Source: Yponomeuta sedellus | Lineage: Eukaryota > Arthropoda > Insecta > Lepidoptera > Yponomeutidae | Assembly: GCA_934045075.1 (NCBI GenBank) | Contig: OW203729.1 | Coordinates: 4,661,816-4,725,815, forward strand | Length of the DNA: 64,000 bases | Direction: 5' to 3' | Shown here: positions 12,235-27,200 of the stretch, one piece after another | Numbering within the stretch: position 1 is the stretch's first letter | Layout: each line of letters begins with the position of its first letter | The notes under the pieces: model-generated | What the model was told of the DNA's origin: nothing | Seen by the model: only the letters and a program-made list of their open reading frames with translations | The model's database searches: none | Program-made: the position numbers and the translations under genes

Positions 12235-15200
12235 ATGTACAACGGCATTGGCTTGACTACGCCTAGAGGCTCCGGCACTAATGGCTACGTCCAAAGAAAC
12301 TGGGCTACGGTGCGGAAAACTAAAGACCAAGTGAACTACCGCACTGAAGAGGAAATCGCGAAATTGGACTCTGCGTCGAATAAGCAACCCAACCAAGAAA
12401 TTCTAGACCATGAGAGGAAACGGAAGCTGGAGGTCAAATGCGCAGAGCTCGAGGAGAGTTTGGAGGAGCAAGGGTGAGTTTTTATTTTATTTTCAACATT
12501 TGCCAGCTATCATTATCTGGCTTTTTAAGGCTGGTGGACAGTGTGTCGCAATTTACCATATTCCATAATTTTGATGAAAACTTTTCAACAGGAGACCATA
12601 CGTCGGTATAAAGGTAAAATTCAGTAACTGCAAATGAGCCTAATCGTAGAAACTGCGCTAATGTGAATTTGAGATACTAAATGGAATATTTAGCACAGAA
12701 ATAAAAACGCTTACCCATCGTTATTTTTTTTATGAGTAAACTAGATAGTGTTATTTTTGGGCAAAAATAATTATCAGTTTGTAAATAAAAAAATGGAAAA
12801 GCAGTTAATGAGTTTTACCTTTATACCGACGCATAATTGACCACATTGAGCGTAGGTCCTCTATTTTGTGTCATTGAATTCCTCCGCCCCCAACTTTACT
12901 CTCCAACCAATGAACCGTTACCTTATTTCCTTGTGCATTAATAATGTAAAGCCTGTTGAAACGCGGAAAGAAGTGTTTTTTGTTAAAGAATTTAAATTAA
13001 TAATGTTGATTTCCCATAAATATTTTTCCCTTTACCAAGGAAAATTATTAAGAGTTACTCAGTCATTTGAAAACATTGATAGAAATTGTTGTTTTTGTTT
13101 CACAGAAAATTTTATGGTAGTGGTTTATCTATGTGGGGCAATATTGGTCAAGCAAAACTAAGTCCAGCCAAGTAATATTAATTCTCTGTGGGTCCCATTA
13201 TACCTTAATGTTAATAAATATTACATATTTACTTAGCAAAAAAGGTTTTCATTCATTAAATTTTTATTTAGTTTCATTTAGTAGCGGGAGTCACCATCAC
13301 TTGACTGGTGTTTATTTTTTGTTGTACTATCCAGACTGCACTTAATGCATTTACATTTTCTAGGTTAACACCCTTGTGTATTTTCTGTTTTAACTGAACA
13401 AAAACGCAAAACACCCATTTTAATTGCAAAGTCCCCTCATTCTTTTGCTTTTGTATTGTTTATTGGAAAAACTGCTTATATATTTTCTGTAAATATTTCA
13501 ACTGGCTATCTATTACGAATGAGGAGATAAATTCCTATATTGGATAGACTGACCGACATCTTATGCAGAGTCCTGATTCCAGTATTATTTGGGTATAGAA
13601 AGCTAAGTTTTAGCTAAGTACAGTTAATTTATAGGTATTTAATTGATTTTTCGGATATAATATGGAAACTATGTATTTTCAATTATCGCAAATCTTATCG
13701 CTGAGAAGATTGGTGTTCTTCTTAGCGTGTCAATGATTGGTTACACCAGAAATGGTCAATTTCCTTCGTTAACTGGTGGAGACAGTTGTATTTAATGCTT
13801 AGATACAGTTGACTGATACTCTTCATATGTGGGCACTCAGTTATTATACTGGTGTCCAAAAAAGTGAAGGTTTAACTGCTGTAGACTGTAACTTAGCATA
13901 GCACTTCACATAGCCTAGAAACAAATGAATGAAGACCAATTATATAATAAATCAATACTTTCATTGAAATCCAACATGATGTTAACATTAACAATACATC
14001 CAACATTAAGAGGACATAAATCGAGGTTACATAATGCTTAGAATTGAAAATGAACTTATCAAAGAGAAATTATAGGCTTGAGAACTGTTTCTATAACTTG
14101 AGAACTGTTTCAAAAACTTCAGTGATTTTTCGAACTTCTTTACAATACTCTCTGTATTACATACAGAGTGTATTTGTGTGCTGAACAAATTGGAAAAGTT
14201 TTATTGCGATCCAGCATGTTGTTTGTTAATAAAAACAAACTATGTGTGCATGGGAATTACTCATTTAGGGAAACTGAAGTTTGCTGTTACACCTGACATA
14301 AAACTATGTCACACATTCTACCAGTTTTAAGAATTGTAAATAATTATTTATATATTTTTTGTTAACTTTGGGCTTGTTAATAAAATTACAGGCATTTAAG
14401 GCATTCTACATTTAGTTTCTGATTGACAAATTTGCTACTGATGTAATAATTTTACTAGCCTCTTTTCTATATTCTTCAAGTTCAATAGGAAAACAAAAAA
14501 AAGTCTAACAGAAACCATAGGTTGTTTACAAAGAGGTGCAAGTTAGCCTAAAAGTATAATGATACATGATGATACTAACAGTATGTTGTGTTCAGAATAG
14601 ACATTTAAAAATATCTAATAATAGTTTGCAAATAATTGTTGATTTTAAGTGAGGTACAACTACTTATCCTGACATTTGGGAATGCTGGCCAAACACTACT
14701 GGCATAATAATGGGCATTATTCTAAAAAAAATTGTGCTGTTCTTAATTATTTTTTAGTGAAAATAGTCTGGGCTGAAGAGTAAGTTAGATTTGGCCTAAC
14801 AACAAAAAAAATTATCATAATCTATGAAACCGAAAGTATGTCATCGACTGAAATCCCACGAGCTGACAGGGTTTCAAGTAATACCATTACTCGAGATAGG
14901 TATTAGGAAGTTATTAAATAAACAGAATTACAAATGTAATAAAAAAGACTTCTTGACGGCATACCGACAATACCATATCAATATCTTGGCGTTTTTGTAC
15001 AAAAAATTAAACCTACTTCCATTCATGTATGAAATTAACATGTTAGGATGTGGAATAGTCAGACACTTGATTACAAAAATACAAAAAAAGTTTCAATATT
15101 CTTATTTAGGATGGTAGTATTAAGTTTCCTGACATTATACCTTGAAAAAGAATTATCATTTCTTACTGTGGTCAAAGCAACTAGTGGGCAAAGCAACTAA

Positions 15201-18200
15201 GATTCATCATTCTCAATTTTCAGTGAGTTCATAATAAACTTTTGCTACATTATACCAAATTGTTTTACGTAAGATATGCAATGCATCTATTTCTGGGTGT
15301 CTTCTTCTTCAGGCTATATCAGTCCACTGCTGGACGTAGCCCTCCCCTAATGAGCGCAAGGTTGTGCCATCATTGGGGGGTAATGCCCATAATCCCCACG
15401 CTGGGCATGCGGGTTGGGGATCGCAGTTTGGTGGAATTGTACTGCAGAAGGCGCTGCTGCCCATCCCCCGGTTTGTATCCCTTAGTCGCCTTTTACGACA
15501 CCCGCAGGAAGAATTTGGGTTGGTGCTATTCACTAGGCCGACACCACACAGCCTGGGTGTCTTAGATTGTCTGTTTTTGCCATGATGTATGTTTTTGATA
15601 TTATGGAACTTTAACCCTAGGTATGAGAAGTAAAAAATATACTAAAGCACTCTCGTTATCACATAGCAGTAAAATTGAGTCATCCACTGAATAAGTTGGA
15701 TCCATTTTCTAGATTACTGGAAATTTGCTTTTCTAAAGACTCTCAGAACGAAATCAAATTATCGATTTACAACCTCATAAAAATGCACCTTGTTAAATCT
15801 GACCATTGCCCAAACAATAAGTAACTTGCTCCCCTCAAGTTTTATACATATTATTATAAAAAAATCGATCATGCGCCCCTTCGAACAAGGGCGACAACCC
15901 CAGAAGGGACCCTAGGGTTGCGCTCGAGTCAGATCAATAACCCAGTGGCGCGTGCCACTTTTACCCTATTTTCTATAGCCTGGAAAGCTACCGAGCGGAG
16001 TTTGCTGTATTTCTATTCAGTTTATTGCCGCGCGCCGACCGAGCGTTATCGCTACAGTTTTTATTGTTTTTCGAAAAGTAATTCGACGCGTGATTACAGC
16101 CAGCGCGGCGTGTCATGCATTGGTAGGTACATACAGGTGCGCGGGCGCAACGCACGCCGCCGGCGCTTTATTTTAAGATTTTCATCTCACTTGAACGCGA
16201 AGTGCGACAGTCGTATCAAGACCGCCAATGAGACTTGTCTATCTCGGCGGCAAATGGTACTTTTGCCGCGCGATTTTCAAACGTTCCTTTTTTTGTATCC
16301 GGACAGTATTTATTTGAATTTCTCATCAGCCAGTTTGTTTTTTTTTAATGAGTGTTTCCCTCGTCTGGCTACGCAGGTTGCCCAAGGAGGAGATAGCGGC
16401 AAGGGTGGCGGCGTTCCGGGCGAAGATATCCGACTCCGGCGGCGGCGACAAGGATGTACCCCGGGACGAGTTTGGGAGAGTGGCGTAAGTAGGCCCCTTC
16501 AGTTTTGTACTTAGCTTCGGGTTCTTTCCTTTTTCGCGAAGGAGGTAACCGAAAATAAACAGAAAACTGAAAACGTCCAAAAAATTAAATACAATAAATA
16601 AAAAAGTTATTTGGTCATAGACAAAGAACACATTCATGTCTATAGGTTGTAAGTTACCTACGTGGCACTTTTCGCTATAAAGTGTGTGGGCTTAAGAATG
16701 TAAGATTCTCTAAAAGTTTGATGAAGTTAATCTGTTCTTTCGACACCAACCCTTCAGCGTAGCCTCTCCGCACTTGCCAAACTGGTCCCTTAAACTCTTG
16801 ACATAAGGATGTCGATTCTTACAAGAAGGCTTCATGCGTGGAACCCGTTGAATATTTTATAAGCTTTTCTGGCGTAGCAATAACTTGGTATAAATATTGA
16901 AACAGGTCAAGCGTTTTCAGGGGAAAACGTTTTGTGCTTAAGACTGCATTCCCTTTAGAGCTCAATTTGTTATGTATCTTTGTCACTAGGAGGCAACAAT
17001 ACTTTGTGATTTTTAATTACTACAACTATTGTGTACAAATTAATAATCTGAGATGATTGTCTAGATTGCCCGTTAGAGGGATGACATTAAAAAAGCGGCC
17101 GGGTTCAGTGGTCGAGATTGGCTAGGGACCGGGAGAGTTGGCGTGAAATGGAAGAGGCCTATACCCAGCAGTGGGCTTCATTCATGGGCTGGATAGATAG
17201 ATAGATAGATTGTCTAGAAAGAATTCGTATGAATACACAAAAATAAGTATAAGTCATGAACATAATATGTCATGATTTCACATTTTGACGGATGTGGGCT
17301 GAAGGGGTACTAGTTAATGAAATCTGGTTTTTGTTTTTGTAATCCATACTGCTCGTGGCCTAGCCAAACCGTTTGATTGGAATCAATCACTTGAGTTAAG
17401 CAACTACAGGCGGTCAGGTGCAGGTTGGGTGACCATCCCGTGACCACCGCCAGTGGCATTTTTTCCAAGCGCTTCCGTGCTTCGCAAGGCACGTTAAGCC
17501 GTTGGTGCCGGCTTTCATGTAATGGCAGTCGTTAAGTCATCTGCTTGACAACTTCTGACAGTAAGGCCGGCCACTGTCTTACAATCCTCCACCAACACGG
17601 ACTTGGACCCGGACCACCAACCCACCCCCGTGGTGGAGTATGGCCTAACCTTCCTGCGATGCAGGAAGAGACTCGTGCCCCAGCAGTGGGGACGTACAAA
17701 GGTTGATATCGATATATAGAATCCATACTAAGTTTTTGATAAAGAAAGTAACTAAAATCATGAACGTCTGCCGCCGTCGAACCGACATGTGTGTTTAAAT
17801 TTCTAAAATTACCACATATTGTTAATTTACATTGCCGCCGACTCAGGCCATGTTTGTCAAAGGAAAGCTTATACGTTTTACGATATTAACACCCTGTTTC
17901 TCGTTCACAAGCGATCTAGTGTATAGATCGCTTGTGAACGAGACTGTTAACATCTGTTAACATCTGTCACTTGGACAAAGTGTGTAAAAAACAGATTGTT
18001 AGAAAGTTGGGGTAAATATGTTAGCAGGTGCGAGCGAGAAGGGAGCTAAAGTGAACAGCAGCCTTAAGGCTGGTCTTACATCGAGCATGCTGTCTCGTTC
18101 GCATAATAATTTTTTTTTTATTATTGTGATAAAATCAATAAACTTTAAATAAAATCTGGTCAGAGGTTATGATGCCATTTTTTTGAAGTCGGTTAAAAAC

Positions 18201-21200
18201 ATATTACATTTTGTTCATTGATTTCTAATCATACATACATTTTTTTTAACATTTACATAAAGGCACATACATTGCTTCTGGCCGCACACTAGCATTCTCT
18301 GTGTCGTGAGTACCAGAAACAGCTACATCACAATCATGTAAACATCCAAGACCTGGGGGTTTTTTTTCACACGATATAGGGTACCCTAGTGTGGGGCCAG
18401 AAGCAATTTATGTGCCTGTATGTAAGTGATATGTTATGTTACATTGTTTTGTATAAGTTAACCATTGGAACCTCCAGACTTTTCGTACAAATCAATAACT
18501 AGGCTATACGTTATTTTTCCTAATGTTATTGCCAATTCTAAGTACGATCAAACCTCGATTTGTCTTAAACTTATTGGCAAAGTTTCATTGCAATCCGGCA
18601 AGACGTTTGTAAAACCAAACTACGTTTGTATGGGCATCGATTCGCAACTGGCGAATACTGTATTTACCTTGTAGACTTTTAGTGTATTTACCTTGTTGTA
18701 TTATTGTGTACTAACTGTTGCCCGCGACTCCGTTTGGGCAGGATTAGTGCAGAGAGCTTATTGCGAGTTTTTTAACTACTCGATCGCGTTAACGTAAACT
18801 CATATTTCTATCGCATCGAGGAAGCGCCACCTAGCGACAAGTATGGAAATTAAAATTGCTGAGTGCGAGAGTTGTAATGGTTTACGTTGAGAAGTGAACA
18901 CGTTTACCAGCCAAAACACGGATAAACGCGAGTGCGAGTTGTACTGTGACAGCGTTTTGCCAGTTCGAACGGTTAACTTACTCATACTCACTACTCAATG
19001 CTAGATTAACGCGGTAGTAAAGTTATTCGATTGGATCTGTCAAACTCGCACTAAGCACTCTGAACGCATTACCGGGATATCAAGTATCCTATGTCGCAGT
19101 CTTTGTCTATCTGTACGCCCAGCTTCATGTAAATCCGTTTAGCCGATATTGCGTGATTGAGTAACATCCGAATATCTTTACATCATCATCATCGGTCATT
19201 TGACGTCCACTGCAGGACATAGGCCTCCCTCGCGGTTTTCCAAGCTTTACGGTCTTGTACCGTCCGCATCCAGCGACTCCCCGCCACCGTAATCAGGGGC
19301 ATTATTATGTAAGTATCCCCTGAGTTGAGTGACGTTGATTTTTACTTTTTTTAAGCTACTCCGGCTGTCAAATGCATACATTTTTGACACTTAGGACTTG
19401 TCTAAATGCTTCACTCGATAGAGTGGAATGCTACGTAACAGGAGGGCAGGTCGTTAGACCATCAAGTGGCTGGCGCTGACGCTGCGTCGCCCGGTCCGTG
19501 ATCGCCAGATCAGAATTTTTTCGCCCAACGGCCATCAATTCTTCAAGCTATGTGCCTCGCCCACTGCCTCTTCCACTGAGCAATTTTGGAGGTATTTCTG
19601 CAACTCAGGTTCTTCTGCGGATCTCTTCATTCCTGATTTGATCACGCAGTGAAACTCCTAACATAGCTCTCTCCAATGCGCGTTGGGCGACCTTGAGCCT
19701 TATGAAGCCCATAGTCTCAATCAATTACACATTTATAATATTTGTAGGATATCAATTGATATCCTAAAAATACTATAAATGTGTAAATAACAACACCAAG
19801 ACCACACTCACATACACACAATAGCGAACTGGCTAATGTGTGTGTGTGTGTGTGTGTGGTCTGCTGTTGTTATTTGATACAATAATTTCATGTGTTACAA
19901 ATTCAGCTTTCATAGCTATTGGTTACAGCGAATGAAATGAAATATTTTCTTGGCACAGTTTCATTCAATAGTGCCACAGCCCCGTGCCAGGCGTCCGTCA
20001 CTCGCTCAAGGTCACGCGTTATATACCTGCCGCTCGGCGTATCGTCCACGATACAACCGACAAAGGGCCGCTACGCCCGCCTGAGCGCTCGCACCGCACG
20101 TTTCCCGCGTTTACTAAGTACTCCCAATGCCGCGAAACCACGTAAGTAATTATTGTGCAGTGGATGGGTGTAAAAGTAAAAAAAACAAATGAAGAATTAT
20201 CATTTTTTCACTGCCGAGAGACGAAGAAAGGTAAGTAGTATTTTAAATCTTATATTTATTTCTTTTAACATTTAGGTAGGTAGGTACTATAAAATAAAGT
20301 AAAATAAATACATAAAGGTAACTGCTATTTTTCGTGGACTTGTTAATTTTGATTCTAAATAACTACATCCGTTCTAACATTATTAGGCGTAAGTGTCTGT
20401 CTGTCACGTTTTCACGGCTGTACTGTGGCTACAGTGCGTTCACATTAACTTGACGCGTGAGAGAATTGGTAAAAAGGACATAACATGTGAATTAGCTTTT
20501 GGACCTAATCGGAAGATGGTTAAAACAAGCCCTCAATCCTTTTATTTTCCCCAAGTAATGGGAATGATATCTTATTTAACATAATAACAGTAAAAATCTC
20601 AGTGCTACCAATTCTCTCACGCGTCAAGTTAATGTGAACGCACTATATACCGAAAATTTTTAAAAATGCACAACAATTTACAGTCGTAAATTGATGTAAA
20701 ATAGTATTTTCTAAGGTTAACACTAGCAGTAGACATAATTAAAACTGTTTTAATTGTTTTATACGGATTTATGCTCGTTTATTACATTTATTACATGTAA
20801 TAAACGAGCATAAATCCGTATCCGTTCCGTTTTTATACGGATTTATGTTTTTATCCGTATAAAAACATAAATCCGTATAAAAACAACAGATGACCATCAT
20901 CCGGGACCACGGCACCTGAAAAAGTGCCGAAACGTTGGAAAATTGTAAAAAATGTAATAAACGAGCATAAATCCGTATAAAAACAGTTTTAATTGATGGA
21001 AAATGCCAAAAATAACAATTTTATAATAGTTCGCTCCACGACTTTTAGCAGTTGCTAAAAGTCGTGGAGTCATGCACGACAAAGATGGGTAGTTACCATC
21101 GATAAAATATTACTAAAGTAGTAATATTTTAACCATCTTTGTCGTGCGTGTATTTGTTTTTAATGTTAATTTTAATTTAGGATCAACTAAATTGGCTTTT

Positions 21201-24200
21201 TAGTGTTTCGTAGTAAACATTAGAAACAAAACATGTACAACAAACATGGATGTCAAATATTTACGTATTTCTCGAATTCAAACCAATATAATGTGGTCGA
21301 CTCTGACCGCCACGCCCAATCCAAAAACTAAAATCAGTTTTGTCTGTCCCCTTCTTTTTAGATATTTGTCTAGGAATAGAGAGGGACAAAATAGAAACCA
21401 TTCCATTTTCAGGATAAACGTGGCGGTCAAAATCGCCCACAATGACGAAAAATTAAGTTTGATACTTAATGTTTGCTTTTCAGACGCCGCCGCAATTGGC
21501 TTGCGATAATAGGGCAGCCTGATCTAATAACAACTAAAACAAAGTCAGTTTGTCATTTTATATTACATATTTTTGACAAATAAATAAATATGGTTCTTTC
21601 ACAACATTCTTTTTATTCCAGTAATAATCATCATAGGTAACCCTAGCGCATTTGTGCGATGACGCGCTTGCACGTGAGTCGCACGGTGGGCAACACAATC
21701 TCGACTCTTTGAGCGGGTACTTATGGTATATTTCTCTTCGCTGTGAACAGTAGTTATTATTATTAAGATTTTGTAGGCTATTATAGCGTAGGTATTTTCG
21801 CTTTAGTATGGGAGTGATGTATCTGTTACGTAGTAACTATTATCTAATCTGTGCCCGTGCGTAGCGGTTCTTTGAGCGATGTTTCAATTTGTCAATGTCG
21901 CGATCGGTATAGTTTCATATTTTTCCTCGATGATATAATATACGACATGTTTCCGTCAAGTGGCTTGGTGACAGTGGAGCGGTTATAAAGTCCGCTCAAG
22001 CAATCTACTAAGCCGTCTTAAAGTCAGTTTAAAAAGCGTTTTTTTTTTTATTTCAAACTTCTTTCCTCGTCTTCGACACCGCCTAGTTGGTCTAGCCGGC
22101 AGTTGTGTACCAAGACTGAGATCGTGGGTTCCATTTTCACTAGGAGCTGCGTACATTTGAAACATTTGTGCAAGTGGCCTCAGTCTGGGTGTATTTTCAT
22201 TTTTGTGACGTCCTTGTTATCATAGTATAGGGTATCCTAGTTTGGGACTAGGTTAAGTGATTGTGTTGTGTGGCAGATGTATACATACTTTATTTCACTG
22301 TTTGTCACCGTCGCAACATGAGAAATCACCATCTTCATCATCGTCAGCGCACCTCTGCACAGTGTTGAGAACCTTTTTTTATCTCGCATAATACGCGTTC
22401 TCCCAAAATCCGCGGGAACATTAAGCCGGGTACAGACTAACCGAGCGAACGAATAAAAATGGACACTGCGGCGAAAGTAAGCGAACGTAAAGTGGGGGCC
22501 TCCTTCGGTCGCCTCTGGTCGTGTGCAGTGGCCGTGATAGTTCTTCGTTCGGCGTTTGTCTGTTTCGTCTAGACGGAGCTTTAAACATATTACAGGAACA
22601 TATTATTATTTCATTGATTAGTATTGCATTAAGGCATGTCTAAATATTATTCAGAATAATAAACGTCTACAATTCAAGAAACTTAAGACACAGAAAAAGT
22701 TAATACATTTTTTATGAACACTTCATAAGGTTCTACAACAAGATTTCTCGAGATTACTAGAGTTACGTACCTCCGACGCGGCTTAAAAAGTGTGTTAAGA
22801 CACAAAAAATGACATCAAGGATTATTTACAAGACAAAGGTGTCTGGTATTAAGTTAACAGTAAAGCAATGTGAATGGGTATGGAGAGGATGCGAACCGAG
22901 TGATTGGAATCAATCACTTGAGTTAAGCAACTACAGGCGGTCAGGTGCAGGATGGCTGGACATCCCGTGACCACCGCTAGTGGCATTTTTTCCGAGCGCT
23001 TCCGTGCTTCGCAAGGCACGTTAAGCCGTTGGTGCCGGCTTTCATATAAGTGCAGTCGTTAAGCCTTGTCAGAGGCCTTATGGGCGGCTTGACAACTTCT
23101 GACAGTAAGGCCTGCCACTGTCTTACAATCCTCCACCAACCCGGACTTGGCCCCCGTGGTGGAGAATGGCCTAACTTTCCTACCATACAGGAAGAGACTC
23201 GTGCCTCAACAGTGGGGACATATAAAGGGTTGATATCGATATCGAAGTCTTGAAGTTTGGGGAAACTCCGGATTTCGATTCCTGAACTATTTATAATATC
23301 CAAGTACCTATAAATTTATACGGATCCTTCGGTGGCCGAATCCCAGTCGCTCTTGTCTTTTTTTAAACACATCGTGGGTTTTTATGTCGCTATATTCATT
23401 TCATGGACTTAGTTTCTTACCTTGTCAGCTTATTGTTAAAACATCTGTGGTATATAGAAAACGTTTTCAGCCATGGTGTAATTAATATTTTAATTCACAC
23501 TGTTCAAATATTGACCCTATAGCGTCCTAATGTCGCGCTGTACAAGTTAATAAATAACAATTTCAAACCACCTTTATCGATGCTTAATTAACGTGTAAAA
23601 CTAACTTCGTAAAAACTCTGTAATATGCAATCTTCGTTGTTATCAGAAGGACCCAATTAAAGAGATTCAGGTTTATTATGAAATTATGTACTCGTGCTTC
23701 GCATGGCACATTAAGCCGTTGGTGCAGGCGGTCATGTAATGGCAGTCGCTAAGCCATGTTAGAGGCCTTATGGGCGGCTTGATAACACCTGACAGTGAGG
23801 CCCGCCACTGTATTACAGTCCTCCACCAATCCGGACTTGGCCCCCGTGGTGGAGTATGGCCTAACCTCCCTGCAATGCAAGAAGAGATCCGTACCGCAGC
23901 AGAGGGGACGTACAAAGGGTTGATATCGAACAGTGTAGAGAAGCAAATTAAAGTCGACTAATTTCAGGAAGCTCTTATCGCCCGCTTCGTAAGGGCTACT
24001 GTGGAATAAAAATGTACTTTGTTTACTACAGAACCCAATCTAATGAAATGCGAAATATATTGAATTAGCTCGGCTTCTGCAAGCGTCAATGTAGGCCGGC
24101 TATAACAAAGGGGAAATAATAAAAACCACAATCGATGTTGTAATGTTTTAAACATCGCCGCCTTGCCTAAAATGTCTACCCATGATATTTTTATCAGGAA

Positions 24201-27200
24201 AGCTGTTTTCTTGTTTCAGAATTCTCGGAATAATTTCTAATTAATGTATTGCATGTTCGGATTCGATACGCACTTTTCTCGGAAAATTGAGGTTCATGTC
24301 ACGTTTTCCCCCAACAATTGTTTGTTGAAGCGGTGCACCAAAACGGTGACGTACGTGGGCATGGGTTACCTAAAGATTCGGCTCCAAGGAATAGGCCACC
24401 GACGGTTTGTTCTTACTTATGACCAACTGTTTAATTCTCAGTTAGCATTATTACCAAAGTGCGTCTTGTCTAGGGCGGTTGAAAATCCTTGACTTTGGAA
24501 AGAAAGCCCGTTTTTGGTATATTCTTGTTATTTTTTTTATATAATCTCCTTTCAGATCTATATCCGTAGTTCAATGATATTCCGACCGCTACAGCCAATT
24601 AAAAAATGTTTGACAAACTCTGAAAAATAGGCCTCAGTTTCAGCCACCTACAGTAACTCATTGTTTGATAAAAACTATTTTTTCCAAGTCGACCTCTGTG
24701 GCGCAGCGATATAGCGCATCTGCCTACCATGCAATCGGTCCCGGGTTCGAACCCCGGCTGGGGACAAAAAAGCCCCCCAGGTCTTGGATGTTTACATGTT
24801 TGTGATGTCGTTGTTTCTGGTTTCCACGACACCACCGTGCCTGTACGTCAATGTTAATTTGTGTTATTTCTTGGCTTACCATTCCCCGATTTCCAGAATT
24901 TTACAGAAAGCTTTTGCATGTTAAGATTGTCGTGCAGATGTGAAAAACTCGAGATCGTGCAGAAGATCGATTCAGTCGAGATGTCCACTTCCATAATCTT
25001 CTCGCGGACCTTCATTCAAAGCTCTGCCGTAACAATATCTAGGATTTTATGTAGCACGCCTTCCGTGGTAACCTCAATCGCCCGGCGTCATTGGTTGTAG
25101 TTCGTTCGCAACGGAACTCAGAGACCCGCTACGGATCGGAGGTTGGAATCGTTTCCAAAAACGGCGCAAAATCAATTCAATTCTTTTCCATGACACTCCT
25201 AGGCGGTGCAAAATCTCCGTTATATTTTTTTTAATTACTTGTCTGCCTGCACACATGCCTGGTTTGACGACGTAAAAAATGTGGTTACGCTTTAATTACT
25301 TCCTTTTCAAAGCTTTTTGTTTATTTTCGCGCTTTGAAAATAGAATAGCATTAGCTTCGTAAGGAGTTCCTTCATTTGCCTTCATGAAGTGTCGATTTTG
25401 CCACTTTTATTGCGCATAATAATATTTCTTGCCTCTACAGTACATATCAATATTTTATCAAAAGGGATTGAAATCTCATCAAATCATAAATGAGGAAATA
25501 CTCCCCGGGACAATATGAGAAATTGACCCTTTTTCCATAATTGTGATTGGGAGGGATTCCATTTGCTCCATCCAATTGCGCCATTACCAATAGTTCTGTG
25601 AGTGCTTGTAAAGGCACAGTGCTCTTAATCCATTGCTTGTCGTGTGGGCGTTTGATAAGAAAGTTATTTGTGCACGCACCATAATTTCCAATTAGCTGGT
25701 ACATGGTGCGCGATTTTCTCCATTTCAGTGGTCCAACAATTAAATGTTCATTTCACACGTCTCTCATTAGTCGATTGGGCCCCGGGCGGCGTGAAGTGTC
25801 GCTAATTCGATTCACTGCAAGGTAACTCCAGAAGATAAGGCGCAAGGAAACTGATAAGTGATAACTCTATGAGAAATACAAAAAGGTACTGACTACGTGT
25901 TTACTGTTTAGATACGTTTCAAACTGCGGCTGCTTTGTATAATTTGTACTTCTTGATAGTCGACCGATTTGTTCAGGCCTGAATGTGTGTGGTGGAGGGT
26001 AGTCTGTGCTAGATACTGAACGCCTCTTGTCTCTAACAAGCTATGGTAACTGAGCCGACATACCTATAGTATTTATTATACGAGTATGTTATTTAACAAG
26101 TGCAGGGGTCTTTACCGATCGCTCCTCACCTTCCTGTCTTCACAGGTACAGTATAAGACATAGTATAAAATGGTCACAATTTCAGAAGGACTAATAGACT
26201 TGCACCTTCAATTGGATTGAGTTTCGATATTAACCTTTTTGTATTTCTGGGACACGGGCCTCTGTCCTCCTGCATCGCAAGAAGGTTAGGCCATACTCCA
26301 CCACGGGGGTCAAGTCCGGGTTGGTGGAGGATTGTAGAGCAGTGGCGGGCCTTACTTTCAGAAGTTGTCAAGCCACCCTTAAGGGCTCTGACATGGCTTA
26401 ACGACTGCCATTACATGACAGCCGGCACCAACGGCTTTGCGTGCCTTGCGAAGAAAAAAATCCCCGCTAGTTTCATTTTCTGCTAGTCACGGGATGGTCG
26501 TGATCCAGCACCTGACCGCGCCTGTTGTTGCTTAAGCTTAGTGATTGATTCCAATCACTTGGTTCCAATAAGCTACGAGCGCGTGCTTGTTGGCTGAGAT
26601 TCACAAAACTTCAATTCGTAGTTGATGTACCTACGTTGCGCAGCTGACTCTACTTGTTAATATGTGAGTTAATCGATTTAGCGGTGTATATCAAATTATC
26701 ATAGTAAATCATGAATTCTAGTTCCATGAATCAGACCACCTGACTGACAATAAATGTATCTGCGTATTCAAGTCAATAGAAGAGCCACAAAGCCTCGCCC
26801 TTACTGACTTCCTAAACGATCTCGCAATCCAATTATGACTTTCCATTAGGCCTACTCCACTCGACCCTCGAAGTCCATGAAGTACGTAGAAATTAAATGT
26901 ATCATAGGGAGCATAAATAAATTTGTTCAGCTACTTTGTAATGAAATGAAAAGGTTTTATTCAAAATAGCACAGAAACTGTGACTTAATGAACGTAACAA
27001 GTCAAAATAGGTGTCTATTTCAAAATCTAAATGATTTTGAAATAGACACCTAGTTTTAACCGAACCTCTAACATCGGGTTATTGTGCGTTTTAGATGACC
27101 TGCTCAGGAGGGACGTCTATAATGCTGTTTTGTACATATTTTAGTAATAAATAAAGATTTGAAAAAGGAACGAGAACGTTCGTTCCTCACTTTTCAAACA

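Noticed and set aside
15918..16514. 198-codon plus-strand frame over exon 2
   Set aside because: It runs in a different frame from the conserved Cwf21 exon, and its upstream part has no recognisable protein pattern.
19919..20149. 76-codon plus-strand frame
   Set aside because: It overlaps the THAP-like exon in another frame and shows no domain pattern.
24690..24770. Possible tRNA gene (CTCTGTGGCGCAGCG..GGTTCGAACCCC)
   Set aside because: The anticodon arm does not form and the sequence continues into a dispersed SINE body shared with 36.1 and 18.3 kb.
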